A stretch of 64,000 nucleotides of DNA from Caulobacter sp. NIBR2454 (GCF_027474405.1 NZ_CP114871.1:2427001-2491000), one strand, 5' to 3'. Shown: positions 25,823-36,093, counted from the first letter of the stretch. Notes: generated from the sequence alone by a model not told the origin. Numbers and translations are program-made.

Positions 25823-27523
25823 CTACGCGGGCGAAACGCGGTCTGACAGCGTGATGATCATGACCCGCTCCAGCCCCTGCGGCCGATAGTCGGCGAAGGT
25901 CTCCCCTCCGAACTCCCTCAGGATGCTGGACTCGATCAGGCGTGAGCCGAAACCTGTTCCGGTCGGCTTAGCCACTTGGGGGCCGCCCTTTTCCCGCCAG
26001 ACGATCTTCAGCCTGTCGCCCTCCACGGACCACCGCACATCCACCACCCCGTCCAGGGTGCTCAGCGCGCCGTACTTCGAAGCGTTCGTCGCCAGTTCGT
26101 GGAACACCATGCTGAGCGTCACGGCGGCGTTGGGGGCCAGATGAATCTTCGGTCCGTCCGCCCGGGCGCGCGCGCCGTAGGGCTCAAGCGTCTGGGTCAC
26201 CACCCCATCCAGCTCGGCGTTCTCCCACGCCCGCCGGGTCAGCAGGTCATGCGCTCGCGACAGGGCCGCCAGGCGGTCGGCGAAGGCTTCGAACCCCGGC
26301 CGATCGTGGCCGCGACCCAGGCTTTGCCAAGCCAGGGACTGCACCGTCGCCAGGGTGTTCTTCACCCGATGGTTCAGTTCGTTGATCATAACCTGCTGGC
26401 GCGCATCGGCGGCCTCGCGTTCGCTTTCGCGATCCGCCAGGGCGATCGACGCCTCGCGAAGGGCGTCCCGCACCTCGGCCGTCTCGAAAAGGTCGCGCGG
26501 GCGGTTCTGCACGACCCCGCCTCGTCCGATGGCGGCGGCATCGCCCATCAGGCTGACCACCTCGCGCGAAATACGGCGCGACACCAGGACCGCCGCCACG
26601 ATCCCGACCGCCAGCAGGGTCAGGAACGCCATCGAGAGCAGGGTCAGAGATCGGATGATCGCGCCGTTCAGGTCCGACCGCGGCACCCCGACGATGAAGG
26701 CCCAGCCATAGGTCGGCGATCGGGCGAAGCTGGACAGGGTCGGCGTGCCGTCCAGGGTCTTGCTGTAGATCACGCCCTGCTCGGCCTTGCTCATGGCCGC
26801 CTGCATGTCGCGGCTGGCCTGACGGCCGAGATACTTTTCCGCATCTTTCGAACGGGCGACCACGGCGGATCGACGATCGACGATCGTCCCCGTCCAGGTG
26901 GCGGGCAGCTTCTGGGCGTTGAAAATCGACTGGAAGGCGCTGGGCTCCTGGATGAAACCCAGAGCGTAGAGCTTGCCGTCCACGCGCACCGGCATGCCGA
27001 TGACGATGATCGGACGGTTAGCGAAGGGGCCCGTATAAAGGTTGGACACCACCGTCCGGCCCGCCTGCAGGATCGGCAGTCCTTGTTGCGGAATGCCGAT
27101 CATGGGCAGCGGCGCGCCTGGCGGAGCGGCCGTATTGAGTAGTTGCCGTTGCTCGTCCAACAGGATGATCCAGCCGCCTCGCTGCGCCACGGCGGCCCTC
27201 GCTTGTCGCTCGAACGTCGCGAAGTCGCCCTCGGCCAGTGCGGGGGATACGGCCAGAGCCTGCAGCGTCGCGGTGCCCTGTGCGATCTGGCGATCGGTGG
27301 CGACAGCCAGGGCGCGGGTCATGTTCACCAGCTGCTCTTCGAAGCGACGGCGGCTGTTGTTGTACTCCGTCTGGACCAACAGCCCCATGAAGACGAGCGC
27401 AGGCGCGATCAGGCTGATCGTCATCAGCAGGAGACGTCGACGCACTGTCGGCGCCGGCTTGACCTTCTGTTCCGCCACGTCCGACTTCAAAGCTCCCGTC
27501 CGACAAGTCGAGCGTCCAGACAC
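25823..27523 (-). CDS. HWE-family sensor histidine kinase with extracytoplasmic sensor domain
   Basis: Up to 566 residues. A transmembrane helix (LLLMTISLIAPALVFMGLLV), a ~230-residue periplasmic region of dCACHE type and a second helix (about 290-315) precede the kinase core. The phosphoacceptor box is NELNHRVKNTLATVQSLAWQ and the HWE-type WENAEL and GFGSRLIES motifs are present. HWE kinases commonly phosphorylate a single-domain regulator or drive the general stress response in alphaproteobacteria. No partner response regulator is adjacent. The start is uncertain: GTG at 27523 lacks a ribosome site and GTG at 27478 is a good alternative. Confidence 0.88.
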   Translation of the reverse strand: MSGRSTCRTGALKSDVAEQKVKPAPTVRRRLLLMTISLIAPALVFMGLLVQTEYNNSRRRFEEQLVNMTRALAVATDRQIAQGTATLQALAVSPALAEGDFATFERQARAAVAQRGGWIILLDEQRQLLNTAAPPGAPLPMIGIPQQGLPILQAGRTVVSNLYTGPFANRPIIVIGMPVRVDGKLYALGFIQEPSAFQSIFNAQKLPATWTGTIVDRRSAVVARSKDAEKYLGRQASRDMQAAMSKAEQGVIYSKTLDGTPTLSSFARSPTYGWAFIVGVPRSDLNGAIIRSLTLLSMAFLTLLAVGIVAAVLVSRRISREVVSLMGDAAAIGRGGVVQNRPRDLFETAEVRDALREASIALADRESEREAADARQQVMINELNHRVKNTLATVQSLAWQSLGRGHDRPGFEAFADRLAALSRAHDLLTRRAWENAELDGVVTQTLEPYGARARADGPKIHLAPNAAVTLSMVFHELATNASKYGALSTLDGVVDVRWSVEGDRLKIVWREKGGPQVAKPTGTGFGSRLIESSILREFGGETFADYRPQGLERVMIITLSDRVSPA

Positions 27524-27552
27524 ACACGCCCAACTTGTGTGGTCAAGGCGGA

Positions 27553-29829
27553 TCAGGCCTTGGCCTGGTCCTGAACCTGGGCGGTGACAAGGGCGGTCAT
27601 GTTGACCACGCCCCGCGCCGTGACGCTTGGGACCAGGGCATGCAGGGGCTTCGACAGACCCAGCATCAGCGGCCCCACGATCTGGCTTTCCGTCGCCGCG
27701 CTCAGCAGGGTCAGGGCGATGTTGGCCGCATCTAGGCTGGGCATGATCAGCAGGTTGGCCGAGCCGCTCAGCGGACTGCTGGTTACGAACCGGCCACGCA
27801 GCGCCTCGCTCAGAGCCGCGTCGGCGTGCATCTCGCCATCGACCTCCAGATCCGGGGCCCGCTCGCGGATCAGGCCCAGGGCCTGGCGCATCTTGCGGGC
27901 GGTGGGCGAATTGGAGGCCCCGAAGCTGGAATGCGACAGCAGGGCCGCCTTGGGCGTCAGGCCAAACCGGCGCACGGCTTCGGCCGACAGCAGAGTCGAC
28001 TCGGCGATCTGCTCCGCCGTTGGATCGACGTTCACATGGGTGTCGGTCAGGAACAGCGTGCCGCTGTTGAGGATGATCGCCGACAACGCGGAGACCCGAT
28101 CCACGCCCTCACGTGCTGGCACGATGGGCAAGGCGTAGGTGACGTGCTTCCACCAGTCGCCCGCGCCGCCCACCAGGGCCGCGTCCACCAGCCCGGCCTT
28201 CAGCAACATCGCCGCCGCCACGGTCGGTCGTGTGGCCACGCGGCGCGCGGCGGCCAGAGGCGGCACGCCCTTGCGCGCGATCAGTTCCTGATAGTCCGCC
28301 ACCAGCGGATCGAACACGTCGCTGTCCGCGCTGGGATCCATGACCTCGATATCGACGCCGATACGGAACCGCAGTCCCAGCGTCTTGGCTGTCGCCTCGA
28401 TCACCGCGCGACGACCGATCAGCACCGGCTTGGCCAAGCCTTCGTCCACCACGGTCTGAACGGCGCGCAGAACACGTTCGTCCTCGCCCTCGGCATAGGC
28501 GACGCGGGCCGGCGACTTGCGGGCGCGCTCGAACACCGGGCGCATCAGCTGGCCGGAGCGATAGACGAACTGCTCCAGCTCATTGCGATAGGCATCGAAA
28601 TCCTTGATCGCGCGGGTGGCCACGCCGCTGTCCATGGCGGCGCGCGCCACGGCGGGCGCGACTTCCAGGATCAGGCGCGGATCGAAGGGCTTGGGGATGA
28701 TGTAATCGGGGCCGAACACCGGGGCCGAGCCATAGGCGCCGGCCACCACTTCGCTGGCCTCCACGCGAGCGAGCGAGGCGATCGCTTCGACCGCCGCGGC
28801 CTTCATCGCCTCGTTGATCTCGGTGGCGCCCACATCCAGCGCGCCCCGGAAGATAAAGGGGAAGCACAGGACGTTGTTGACCTGGTTGGGATAGTCTGAC
28901 CGTCCCGTGGCCATGATCGCGTCCGGCCGCGCGGCGTTGACTAGCTCGGGCAGGATTTCGGGATCCGGATTGGCCATGGCCAGGATCAGCGGCTTGTCGG
29001 CCAGCAGCGGCAGCCATTCCGGCTTGAACACCCGAGGCGCCGAGAGGCCCAGGAACACGTCCGCGCCGGTGATGACCTCGCCCAGGGTGCGGGCGTCGGT
29101 CTTGCGGGCGTAACGCGCCATGTTCGGCGGCATGTTGGCCTGGCGGCCCTCATAGACCACGCCGTCAATGTCGGTCAGCGTGACGTTCTCAGCCGGCAGA
29201 CCCATGGCCACCAGCAGGTCCACGCAGGCCAGGGCCGCCGCGCCGGCGCCCGAGGTCACCAGCTTGATCGACTTCAGATCCTTGCCCTGCAGGACCAAGG
29301 CGTTGCGCACCGCGGCCGCGCAGACGATGGCCGTACCGTGCTGGTCGTCGTGGAAGACCGGGATTTTCATCCGCTCGCGCAGGCGGCGCTCGATTTCGAA
29401 GCACTCCGGCGCCTTGATGTCTTCCAGATTGATGCCGCCGAAGGTCGGCTCCAAGGCCGCCACCACCTCGACGAACAGATCCGGGTCGAGGGCGTCCACC
29501 TCCAGGTCGAATACGTCGATCCCGGCGAACTTCTGGAAGAGGACGGCCTTGCCCTCCATCACCGGCTTGCCGGCCAGGGGGCCGATGTTGCCTAGGCCCA
29601 GCACCGCCGTGCCGTTGGAGATCACCGCGACCAGATTGCCGCGCGCCGTGTAGTCGCGCGCGCTGTCCGGATCGGCCACGATCGCCTCGCATGCGGCGGC
29701 CACGCCGGGCGAGTAGGCCAGGGCCAGATCATGCTGGGTGGCCATGCGCTTGGTCGGCTCGACCCTCAGCTTCCCCGGCCGGGGAAGGCGGTGATAGTCG
29801 AGTGCGGCCTTGCGGAAATCGTCTTTCAT
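27553..29829 (-). CDS. maeB: NADP-dependent malic enzyme with phosphotransacetylase-like domain
   Basis: 758 residues in the MaeB layout: malic enzyme domain (about 1-430), then a C-terminal phosphotransacetylase-like domain (about 435-750). Visible motifs include [28 protein letters not shown] with the metal-binding acidic residues, and [14 protein letters not shown] for the cofactor. It oxidatively decarboxylates malate to pyruvate, yielding NADPH. The PTA-like domain in this family is regulatory and not a functional phosphotransacetylase. It is monocistronic and divergent from the beta-helix gene. Confidence 0.95.
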   Translation of the reverse strand: MKDDFRKAALDYHRLPRPGKLRVEPTKRMATQHDLALAYSPGVAAACEAIVADPDSARDYTARGNLVAVISNGTAVLGLGNIGPLAGKPVMEGKAVLFQKFAGIDVFDLEVDALDPDLFVEVVAALEPTFGGINLEDIKAPECFEIERRLRERMKIPVFHDDQHGTAIVCAAAVRNALVLQGKDLKSIKLVTSGAGAAALACVDLLVAMGLPAENVTLTDIDGVVYEGRQANMPPNMARYARKTDARTLGEVITGADVFLGLSAPRVFKPEWLPLLADKPLILAMANPDPEILPELVNAARPDAIMATGRSDYPNQVNNVLCFPFIFRGALDVGATEINEAMKAAAVEAIASLARVEASEVVAGAYGSAPVFGPDYIIPKPFDPRLILEVAPAVARAAMDSGVATRAIKDFDAYRNELEQFVYRSGQLMRPVFERARKSPARVAYAEGEDERVLRAVQTVVDEGLAKPVLIGRRAVIEATAKTLGLRFRIGVDIEVMDPSADSDVFDPLVADYQELIARKGVPPLAAARRVATRPTVAAAMLLKAGLVDAALVGGAGDWWKHVTYALPIVPAREGVDRVSALSAIILNSGTLFLTDTHVNVDPTAEQIAESTLLSAEAVRRFGLTPKAALLSHSSFGASNSPTARKMRQALGLIRERAPDLEVDGEMHADAALSEALRGRFVTSSPLSGSANLLIMPSLDAANIALTLLSAATESQIVGPLMLGLSKPLHALVPSVTARGVVNMTALVTAQVQDQAKA

Positions 29830-30041
29830 CGTCGCCCTGTCTGACTGCGCCGGCTTCTTGTTCGTCGGTCTGCGCCGACTGTAGCGGTTCCATCGCCGCC
29901 CGGCGCCGTTGGGGCAACCCCTCTTGTGCGACTGAACGCCGAAAACCCGGCATTGCCATCCGATACTTATTGCTATCCCATGCCCTCATGCGTGCCGCCT
30001 CGACGCTGCACGACGCCATAAAAGCCGTGGGAGGCAGGGTC

Positions 30042-31265
30042 ATGAGGAAGCTTTTTGTGGCGGTCAGCCTGTGGGCGATCGCCGGCGCCGCCAATGCGGC
30101 GGTCATCACGGTCACGCCGGACGGCGACGCCCAGGAGAAGGTCCAGACCGCTCTGCTCGACGCCAAACCGGGCGACGTGGTCGAACTGGCGGCCGGCAAG
30201 TTCGTCTTCACCGACGGCCTGTCGCTGGACATCGACAACGTGACCGTCCGCGGCGCCGGTCCGGACAAGACGATCCTGTCCTTCGCCGGTCAGAAGGGGG
30301 CGGGCGAAGGCCTGCTGATCACCTCCGACAAGGTCACGGTCCGCGACCTCGCTGTCGAGGACAGCAAGGGTGATGGCCTGAAGGCCAAAGGCGTCGACCA
30401 GATCAGCTTCCTGAACGTCCGCGTCGAATGGTCGGGAGGCCCTAAGGAAAGCAACGGCGCCTACGGCGTCTATCCGGTCAGCTCCACCAACGTCCTGATC
30501 GACCGGGCCGTGGTGCGCGGCGCGTCTGACGCCGGCATCTATGTGGGCCAGTCCAAGAACATCATCGTCAAGAACAGCACCGCGGAATTCAACGTCGCGG
30601 GGATCGAGATCGAGAACTGCTATGGCGCCGACGTGTTCGACAACGTCGCCACCCGCAACGCCGGCGGCATCCTGGTCTTCGACATGCCCAGCCTGCCGCA
30701 GAAGAACGGCCATTCGGTCCGCGTCTTCCGCAACAAGGTGGTCAAGAACGACGTCGCCAACTTCGCGCCGAAGGGGAACATCGTCGCCTCTGTCCCCACC
30801 GGAACGGGCGTGATGGTGATGGCGAACCGCAATGTGCATGTCTATGGCAACGAGATCGACGACAACCAGACCGCCGCGGTCATGCTGGTCGCGTTCCAGA
30901 AGGAGTACGACGACGCCGATTATAATCCCCTGCCCCGCGAGGTGGTGGTGCGGGATAACAAGATCGGCAAGAACGGTTTCGCCCCGCAGTTTCCCGGCGG
31001 CGCCGAATTGGCCCAGGCGGTCGGCGGTGTGATCCCGCCGATCCTGTGGGACGGCGTGACGACCTATTCCAAGGGCGCGGAGAAGGTCTCCATTCCAGCC
31101 AACATGCGCCTGACCGACGGGCCGGTGCTGAACCTGCATCTGGCGGGTCCGGCCGCCATGGACACCGCCAAGCCTGGCGTCGATGCGACAGTCGAAGCAG
31201 GCGCCGCCATCGCCGAACCCCCGGCCGTGGTCCTTCCGGCGGAACAGGCCAAGCTCGCCCCGTGA
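30042..31265 (+). CDS. Secreted parallel beta-helix protein
   Basis: 407 residues with a signal peptide (MRKLFVAVSLWAIAGAANA) and a right-handed parallel beta-helix of NosD/pectate-lyase type. Repeated turns are visible: DVVELAAGKFVF, NVTVRGAGPDKT, NIIVKNSTAEFNVAGIEIEN, NRNVHVYGNEIDDN. The stop overlaps the GTG of the diheme cytochrome gene (31262-31265), so the two are translationally coupled. I recall beta-helix and diheme-cytochrome gene pairs of this kind in other proteobacteria, without an assigned function. GGGAGGCAGG precedes the ATG. It may be a periplasmic or surface polysaccharide-binding or metal-centre maturation protein. Confidence 0.85.
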   Translation: MRKLFVAVSLWAIAGAANAAVITVTPDGDAQEKVQTALLDAKPGDVVELAAGKFVFTDGLSLDIDNVTVRGAGPDKTILSFAGQKGAGEGLLITSDKVTVRDLAVEDSKGDGLKAKGVDQISFLNVRVEWSGGPKESNGAYGVYPVSSTNVLIDRAVVRGASDAGIYVGQSKNIIVKNSTAEFNVAGIEIENCYGADVFDNVATRNAGGILVFDMPSLPQKNGHSVRVFRNKVVKNDVANFAPKGNIVASVPTGTGVMVMANRNVHVYGNEIDDNQTAAVMLVAFQKEYDDADYNPLPREVVVRDNKIGKNGFAPQFPGGAELAQAVGGVIPPILWDGVTTYSKGAEKVSIPANMRLTDGPVLNLHLAGPAAMDTAKPGVDATVEAGAAIAEPPAVVLPAEQAKLAP

Positions 31266-32344
31266 GCCGCCTGCGCGTCATCGTCATCGCCGCCGTCGGC
31301 CTGCTGGCCCTGACAGCGGCGAGCCCGCCCGCCCCGGTAGCCGCCGACCTGCTGCTGGCCGAGGCGCCAGCCCAGACCCTTGATGCGTATGGACTTTTCA
31401 CCGACGCGGCCGCGCGTCGTCCGGCGGCGGGGGTGACGCCCTATGACCTGAACACCCCGCTGTTCAGCGACTATGCCGAGAAGTTTCGATACGTCTTCGT
31501 GCCGGCGGGGCGGAAGGTTCGCTATGCGGCGGAGGGAGCGCTGGAGTTCCCGGTCGGGACGGCCCTGATCAAGACCTTCGCCTACCCCGCCGATTTCCGC
31601 CGACCCAAGGAGGACATCCGCTTCGTCGAGACGCGCCTGCTGATCCGCAAGGCCAACGGCTGGGTCGCTCAAACCTATGTCTGGAACGCCGAGCAGACCA
31701 AGGCCGTGCTCAAGCGCGCGGGCGCCCGCATGGATGTGTCCTTCATCGACGCCCATGGCGCCGCGCAGACCATCGACTACGCTGTCCCCAACACCAACCA
31801 GTGCAAGGAATGTCATTCGACGGATAACGAGATCGCGCCGATCGGTCCGAAGGCTCGAAATCTCAACGGAGAATTCGACTACGGCGCCGCCGGTGATTTC
31901 GGCGACGCCGGCGACAAGAGCAACCAGCTAGCCCAATGGACGAAAATCGGCCTGCTGGAAGGCGCTCCTCCGCCCGCATCCATCCCCGCCACCCCTCGCT
32001 GGGATGATCCCAAGGCTCCGCTGGAAGGCCGCGCCCGCGCCTATCTCGACGCCAACTGCGCCCACTGCCACAACCCGCGCGGCATGGCCTCCAACAGCGG
32101 CCTGTTCCTGAACCTGGAAGAGCGACGCGCCAACCATCTAGGGATCGGCAAGAACCCTGTCGCGGCCGGTCGCGGCGCCGGCGGGCTGTCGGTGTCGATC
32201 AGGCCCGGCGACCCGGACGCCTCGATCCTTGCCTATCGCATGGCGTCGCGTGAACCCGGCGTGATGATGCCGGAACTGGGCCGCAGCGTGGTCCACCAGG
32301 AGGGCCTGGATCTGGTGCGGGCTTATATCGCGTCAATGAAGTGA
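31262..32344 (+). CDS. Diheme c-type cytochrome (SO2930-like family)
   Basis: 360 residues with two CxxCH haem-binding sites, CKECH (NQCKECHSTDN) and CAHCH (NCAHCHNPRG). An N-terminal hydrophobic signal (IVIAAVGLLALTAA) implies a periplasmic location. Conserved text between the hydrophobic start and the first haem site (YDLNTPLFSDYAEKFRYVF) is characteristic of the family paired with beta-helix proteins. The GTG at 31262 overlaps the upstream stop (GTGA), which decides the start. It presumably serves in electron transfer or as a peroxidase-like enzyme; the partner is unknown. Confidence 0.88.
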   Translation: MSRLRVIVIAAVGLLALTAASPPAPVAADLLLAEAPAQTLDAYGLFTDAAARRPAAGVTPYDLNTPLFSDYAEKFRYVFVPAGRKVRYAAEGALEFPVGTALIKTFAYPADFRRPKEDIRFVETRLLIRKANGWVAQTYVWNAEQTKAVLKRAGARMDVSFIDAHGAAQTIDYAVPNTNQCKECHSTDNEIAPIGPKARNLNGEFDYGAAGDFGDAGDKSNQLAQWTKIGLLEGAPPPASIPATPRWDDPKAPLEGRARAYLDANCAHCHNPRGMASNSGLFLNLEERRANHLGIGKNPVAAGRGAGGLSVSIRPGDPDASILAYRMASREPGVMMPELGRSVVHQEGLDLVRAYIASMK

Positions 32345-32353
32345 GAGTGCGCG

Positions 32354-32444
32354 CTTCGAGACGCGCTATCGCGCTCCTCAGCATGACGAAGGTGGGTTGA
32401 TCCCTGAATCCGTCATCCTGAGGAGGCCGAAGGCCGTCTCGAAG
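32354..32444. repeat. Intergenic REP/BIME-like inverted repeat between convergent genes
   Basis: Two related sequences face each other: CTTCGAGACG at 32354-32363 with CTCCTCAGCATGACG, and CGTCATCCTGAGGAG with CGTCTCGAAG at 32435-32444. The outer arms are perfectly complementary, and inner parts pair imperfectly. The CATCCTGAGGAG...TCGAAGGA wording resembles dispersed extragenic repeats I know from alphaproteobacterial genomes. It fills most of the spacer between the cytochrome and TetR genes and may act as a bidirectional terminator. Confidence 0.6.
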
Positions 32445-32454
32445 GACGCAGGGC

Positions 32455-33072
32455 CTAGTCCTCGAACACCTTGCGCAGCCACCGCGCGGCCTCGGCCAGG
32501 GCGGCTTCGGGCGGGATGCGGTCTTCCTCGGCCATCATCTCTTCCAGGCTGAAGCCGAACTCCACCGACAGTCTGACCCGCCGCCAGATCACGTCACGCG
32601 GCAGGTGCGGCATCAGGGTCGCATAGACGTCCGTCATCCGGTCGCTGACCAGCCGGTGAGAATCCAGCCGCACGTGCGCCAGCTGCGGCACCGCCCGCAG
32701 CGCGCGCAGGGTCCAGATCGCGCCGGGCTCGGTGGCGGTGACCTCGGCGTTGGCCAGGATCAACTCCTCGACATTGGCCGACAGGGCTTCCCAGCCGTTG
32801 GGCGAATGACGGTCCAGCCAGCTGAACAGCACCTCGTTCTGGCGCGCCATCAGCCGCGCGCCCAGCGCCTCCAACACCCCGTACTTGTCCTTGAAGTAGC
32901 GGTAGAGGGCCGGCGGCGTCATGCCCGCCCGCGCGCAGATCATGTTGGTCGAGATGCGCTCGATGCCCACCTCGCCCAGCAGTTCGCCAGCCACATCCAG
33001 TAGACGCTCATAGGTCTGGCGCGCGCGCTCCTGCTGGGGAAGCTGCCGCAGGCTGTTTGACGGCTCGGCCAC
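32455..33072 (-). CDS. TetR-family transcriptional regulator
   Basis: 205 residues. The N-terminal TetR HTH reads LLDVAGELLGEVGIERISTN, then MICARAGMTPPALYRYFKDK, the canonical recognition helix and YRYF motif, and a helical ligand-binding domain follows. The GTG at 33072 is chosen because AGGTGG precedes it and it lies 5 bp after the stop of the M28 peptidase gene. The frame is open farther upstream only inside that gene. The two genes are probably one operon. The regulated genes and ligand are unknown. Confidence 0.88.
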   Translation of the reverse strand: MAEPSNSLRQLPQQERARQTYERLLDVAGELLGEVGIERISTNMICARAGMTPPALYRYFKDKYGVLEALGARLMARQNEVLFSWLDRHSPNGWEALSANVEELILANAEVTATEPGAIWTLRALRAVPQLAHVRLDSHRLVSDRMTDVYATLMPHLPRDVIWRRVRLSVEFGFSLEEMMAEEDRIPPEAALAEAARWLRKVFED

Positions 33073-33077
33073 GCCAC

Positions 33078-34730
33078 CTACTTCCGGGCGGCGGCGGACT
33101 GGGCGCGGATCGGCTTGAATTCCGAGCCTTCGTTCCAGTCGGGCCAGCGGTTGGAGTTGGCGACGTCCTTGCCCATCTCGAACAGCAGCTGGACGTCCTG
33201 GGCGGCGCCCCGGAAGTCCATGCTCGGGCTCCAGGCGTCGCAGGTCTGGTGATAGCACTTGGCCGTATAGTCGGCGACCCATGCGTCGCCCGCGGCGCGG
33301 CCGCCCTCGACCAGGTCGTGCCCGCCGCCCAGGCCCATCAGCAACAGAACCGGCACGCCGCGACGGGCCAGCGAGAAGTGGTCGGCGCGGTAGAACAACG
33401 CCCGCTCCGGCTTGGCGTCGGGCGTCACCACGCGGTCCTGCTTCGCCGCCGCCTTGGCGAGATCGGCCTCCAGCTCGTTCTGGCCATAGCCGATCAGCAC
33501 CACGTCCTTGGCCAGGCCGGCGGTCTGCAGCACGTCCATGGTGTAGTTGGCCGCCGTGGTCTCCAGCGGCAGGGTCGGGTGTTCGCCGTAGTATTCACTG
33601 CCAAGCAGGCCGCGCTCCTCGGCGGTCCAGGCGGCGAACATCACCGAGCGATCTGGCGTGGGGCCCGCCTTGAACAGACGAGCGATCTCGATCATCCCGG
33701 CCAGGCCGATGGCGTCATCCAGGGCGCCCGGGCGGATGGTCTTGCCGTCGGCCGAAGCCGGACCGATCCCGTAGGCGTCCCAGTGGCCGGCGTACATGAT
33801 CGACTCATTGGGCCGCTTGGCGCCGGTGATCTTGCCCAGCACGTTCTGGCTATCGACCTGCTCGTGCTTGAGGGCGTAGTCGGCCGAGAAGCTGGCGTCC
33901 TTCAGTTCGACGGGTCGGAAATCCTTGCGGCGCGCGGCGACCTTCAGCGCCTCCAGGTCCTGGCCCGAACGCTTCAGCAGATCGGCGCCCGTCTCGCGGC
34001 TCAGCCAAGCCTGGACCAGCACCTTGTCCTTAGCCGGGTCGGTGCGGACGACGTCGAAGCCTTCGCCATTGCTGGCCGCCGCCGTGGTCCAGCCATAACC
34101 GGCGCCCGGCGTCTCATGAATGATGATCGAGGCGATGGCCCCGCGACGGGCGGCCTCCTCGTGCTTGTAGGTCCAGCGGGCGTAGTAGGTGGCCGCCTGG
34201 CCGCCGAACTTGCCGACCGGGTCCTCGCCAGCCTTGGCCTCGAAGTCCGGGTCGTTGATCAGGAAGACCGCGACCTTCCCCTTCAGGTCGACGCCTTTAT
34301 AGTCGTCCCAGCCGCGCTCGGGGGCCGAGACGCCATAGCCGACAAAGACCAGCGACGCCTTGGCGATGGCCACCTTGTCGACGGGACGCAGGGACAGGAC
34401 GCTGATCTCCTCGCCCTGGCGCAGCGGCACGGCCTGCCCGCCGACGGAGAAAGACATGGCCGCGTCCTTGGGGGCGAAGGTGTGCAGCAGCGCCACGCGC
34501 TGGGTCCAGCCGCCGTTCTCGCCCGCCGGCTCCATGCCCGCGGCTTTGAACTGGGCGATCAGGTAATCGATGGTCGGCTTCTCGCCCGGCCCGCCCGGCG
34601 CCCGACCCATGAAAGGATCGGACGACAAGGCCTTGGTGATTTCCGACAGCCGCGCCGGGTCCACCGTCTGCGCCGACGCGCCTCCGGAAACGGCGATGGC
34701 GGCGGCGAACGCAAGGGCGGAAAGACGCAT
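33078..34730 (-). CDS. Exported M28-family metallopeptidase
   Basis: 550 residues with a signal peptide (MRLSALAFAAAIAVSGGASA). A PA-domain insertion (about 130-250) precedes the di-zinc M28 core: YAGHWDAYG (His, Asp), GALDDAIG (bridging Asp) and TAEERGLLGSEYY (Glu pair). The enzyme is an aminopeptidase or carboxypeptidase acting on peptides in the periplasm. It is followed 5 bp later by a TetR gene and preceded, across 85 bp, by the broken M20 peptidase gene on the same strand. Motifs and length are intact. Confidence 0.92.
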   Translation of the reverse strand: MRLSALAFAAAIAVSGGASAQTVDPARLSEITKALSSDPFMGRAPGGPGEKPTIDYLIAQFKAAGMEPAGENGGWTQRVALLHTFAPKDAAMSFSVGGQAVPLRQGEEISVLSLRPVDKVAIAKASLVFVGYGVSAPERGWDDYKGVDLKGKVAVFLINDPDFEAKAGEDPVGKFGGQAATYYARWTYKHEEAARRGAIASIIIHETPGAGYGWTTAAASNGEGFDVVRTDPAKDKVLVQAWLSRETGADLLKRSGQDLEALKVAARRKDFRPVELKDASFSADYALKHEQVDSQNVLGKITGAKRPNESIMYAGHWDAYGIGPASADGKTIRPGALDDAIGLAGMIEIARLFKAGPTPDRSVMFAAWTAEERGLLGSEYYGEHPTLPLETTAANYTMDVLQTAGLAKDVVLIGYGQNELEADLAKAAAKQDRVVTPDAKPERALFYRADHFSLARRGVPVLLLMGLGGGHDLVEGGRAAGDAWVADYTAKCYHQTCDAWSPSMDFRGAAQDVQLLFEMGKDVANSNRWPDWNEGSEFKPIRAQSAAARK

Positions 34731-34815
34731 ATGAAGACTCCGTGACTCGCCGCGACCCTAGGCCCGGCGCGACGGCATGGCTAGCGACGGGCGCGAGGCC
34801 CGTCACCGCAGTGCC

Positions 34816-36093
34816 TTAGTTGTTAGCCGCGGCCAGCAGGATGGCCAGGCCGACGCTCATGCCCTTGAGGCTGGCGGTCTTCTCCACGTCGATCCACTCG
34901 TCCAGGGCGTGGGCCCGGCCGGCGGTTCCGCCCTAACCGATGGTGATCCCCGGAATGCCCAGGCTCATGGGCATGTTGGCGTCGGTGGATGAGAACTGCA
35001 GCTCCGGCGTCATGCCGTGGGCGCGGATGGCGTCCTGGGCGTTCTTGACCAGGGCGGTGTCGGGGCTGGTCGAACCGCCGGGACGGTCGCCGATCGGCTT
35101 GATGTCGGCGCTGATCTTGCCCTGGCGGGTGGAGCGGGCGGCGTTCTCGCCCTCGACCGCGGCCGGAATGATCTTCAGGAACTGATCGTGCAGCTTGGCG
35201 AGCTCCTCGGGGCTTTCCGAGCGCATGTCGAACTCCATCCAGACACTGTTGGGGATGGAGTTCACCGAGGTGCCGCCGCCGGTGACGCTGGCCGAATAGG
35301 TGACGCGCGGCTTGGCCGGCAGCTGAATCTTGTAGAGATCGACTACCGCCTGGCTCATGGCGGTCATCGGGTTCACCAGGCCGAACGCGCCATAGCTGTG
35401 GCCGCCCGGGCCGTTGAAGGTGACTTTGTAGCGCTTGGAGCCCACGCCGCCGTTCACCACCCGCGACGGATCGGTGCCGTCCATAGAGATGAAGTTGCCG
35501 ATACGGTCCTTGTACTTGCCCTTGGTGAACAGGTAGCGGACGCCGCGCAGGTCGCCGGGGCCTTCTTCACCCACATTGCCCACGAACAGGATGTCGTTCT
35601 TGGTTTTCACGCCGGCCTTGTTCATGGCGCGGATGTAGCCGAGCAGCACGGCCAGGCTGCGTGTGTCGTCGCCGATGCCGGGGGCCGACAGCTTGGTCCC
35701 CTCGCGCTTGACCTTGATCGGCGTGCCTTCCGGGAAGACGGTGTCCAGGTGCGCGGCGATGACGGTCAGCTTCGCGCCGCCAGCCGTGCCCTTGCGCACG
35801 CCCATGACGTTGCCTTCCTCGTCCATCTCCACGTCGGTCAGGCCCGCGTCCTTGAGCATCGCCATGTACGCCTTGGCGCGCTCTGTCTCCTTGAACGGCG
35901 GCGCGGGGATCTCGACCAAGGTGATGATCTCGCCGACGATGCGGTCATGGTCAGCGTCCAGGGCGCTGACCGCGGCCTTGTACGGCGCGCTAGCGACGAT
36001 CTTGTCGGCGGCGGTGGGCGCGGCCAGGGCAAGACCCGGCGCGGCGAGCGACAGGGCGGCGATGAGGCTTAGACGGCTGACGGCGTGACGCAT
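34816..36093 (-). pseudogene. M20-family peptidase gene interrupted by an in-frame TAG
   Basis: From ATG 36093 (GGGGGAG upstream) the frame encodes a signal peptide and an M20 zinc peptidase: VIAAHLDTVFP for metal binding, GIGDDTRS, GEEGPGD and a lid domain near PGGHSYGAFG. A TAG codon at 34933-34935 (codon 387) stops it. The same frame continues with perfect family sequence, GGTAGRAHALDEWIDVEK, to TAA at 34816. The 38 lost residues include H395 in GRAHALDE, at the position of the last zinc ligand. The 386-residue product should therefore lack activity. Alternatives are a sequencing error or, less likely, suppression of the TAG. Confidence 0.8.
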
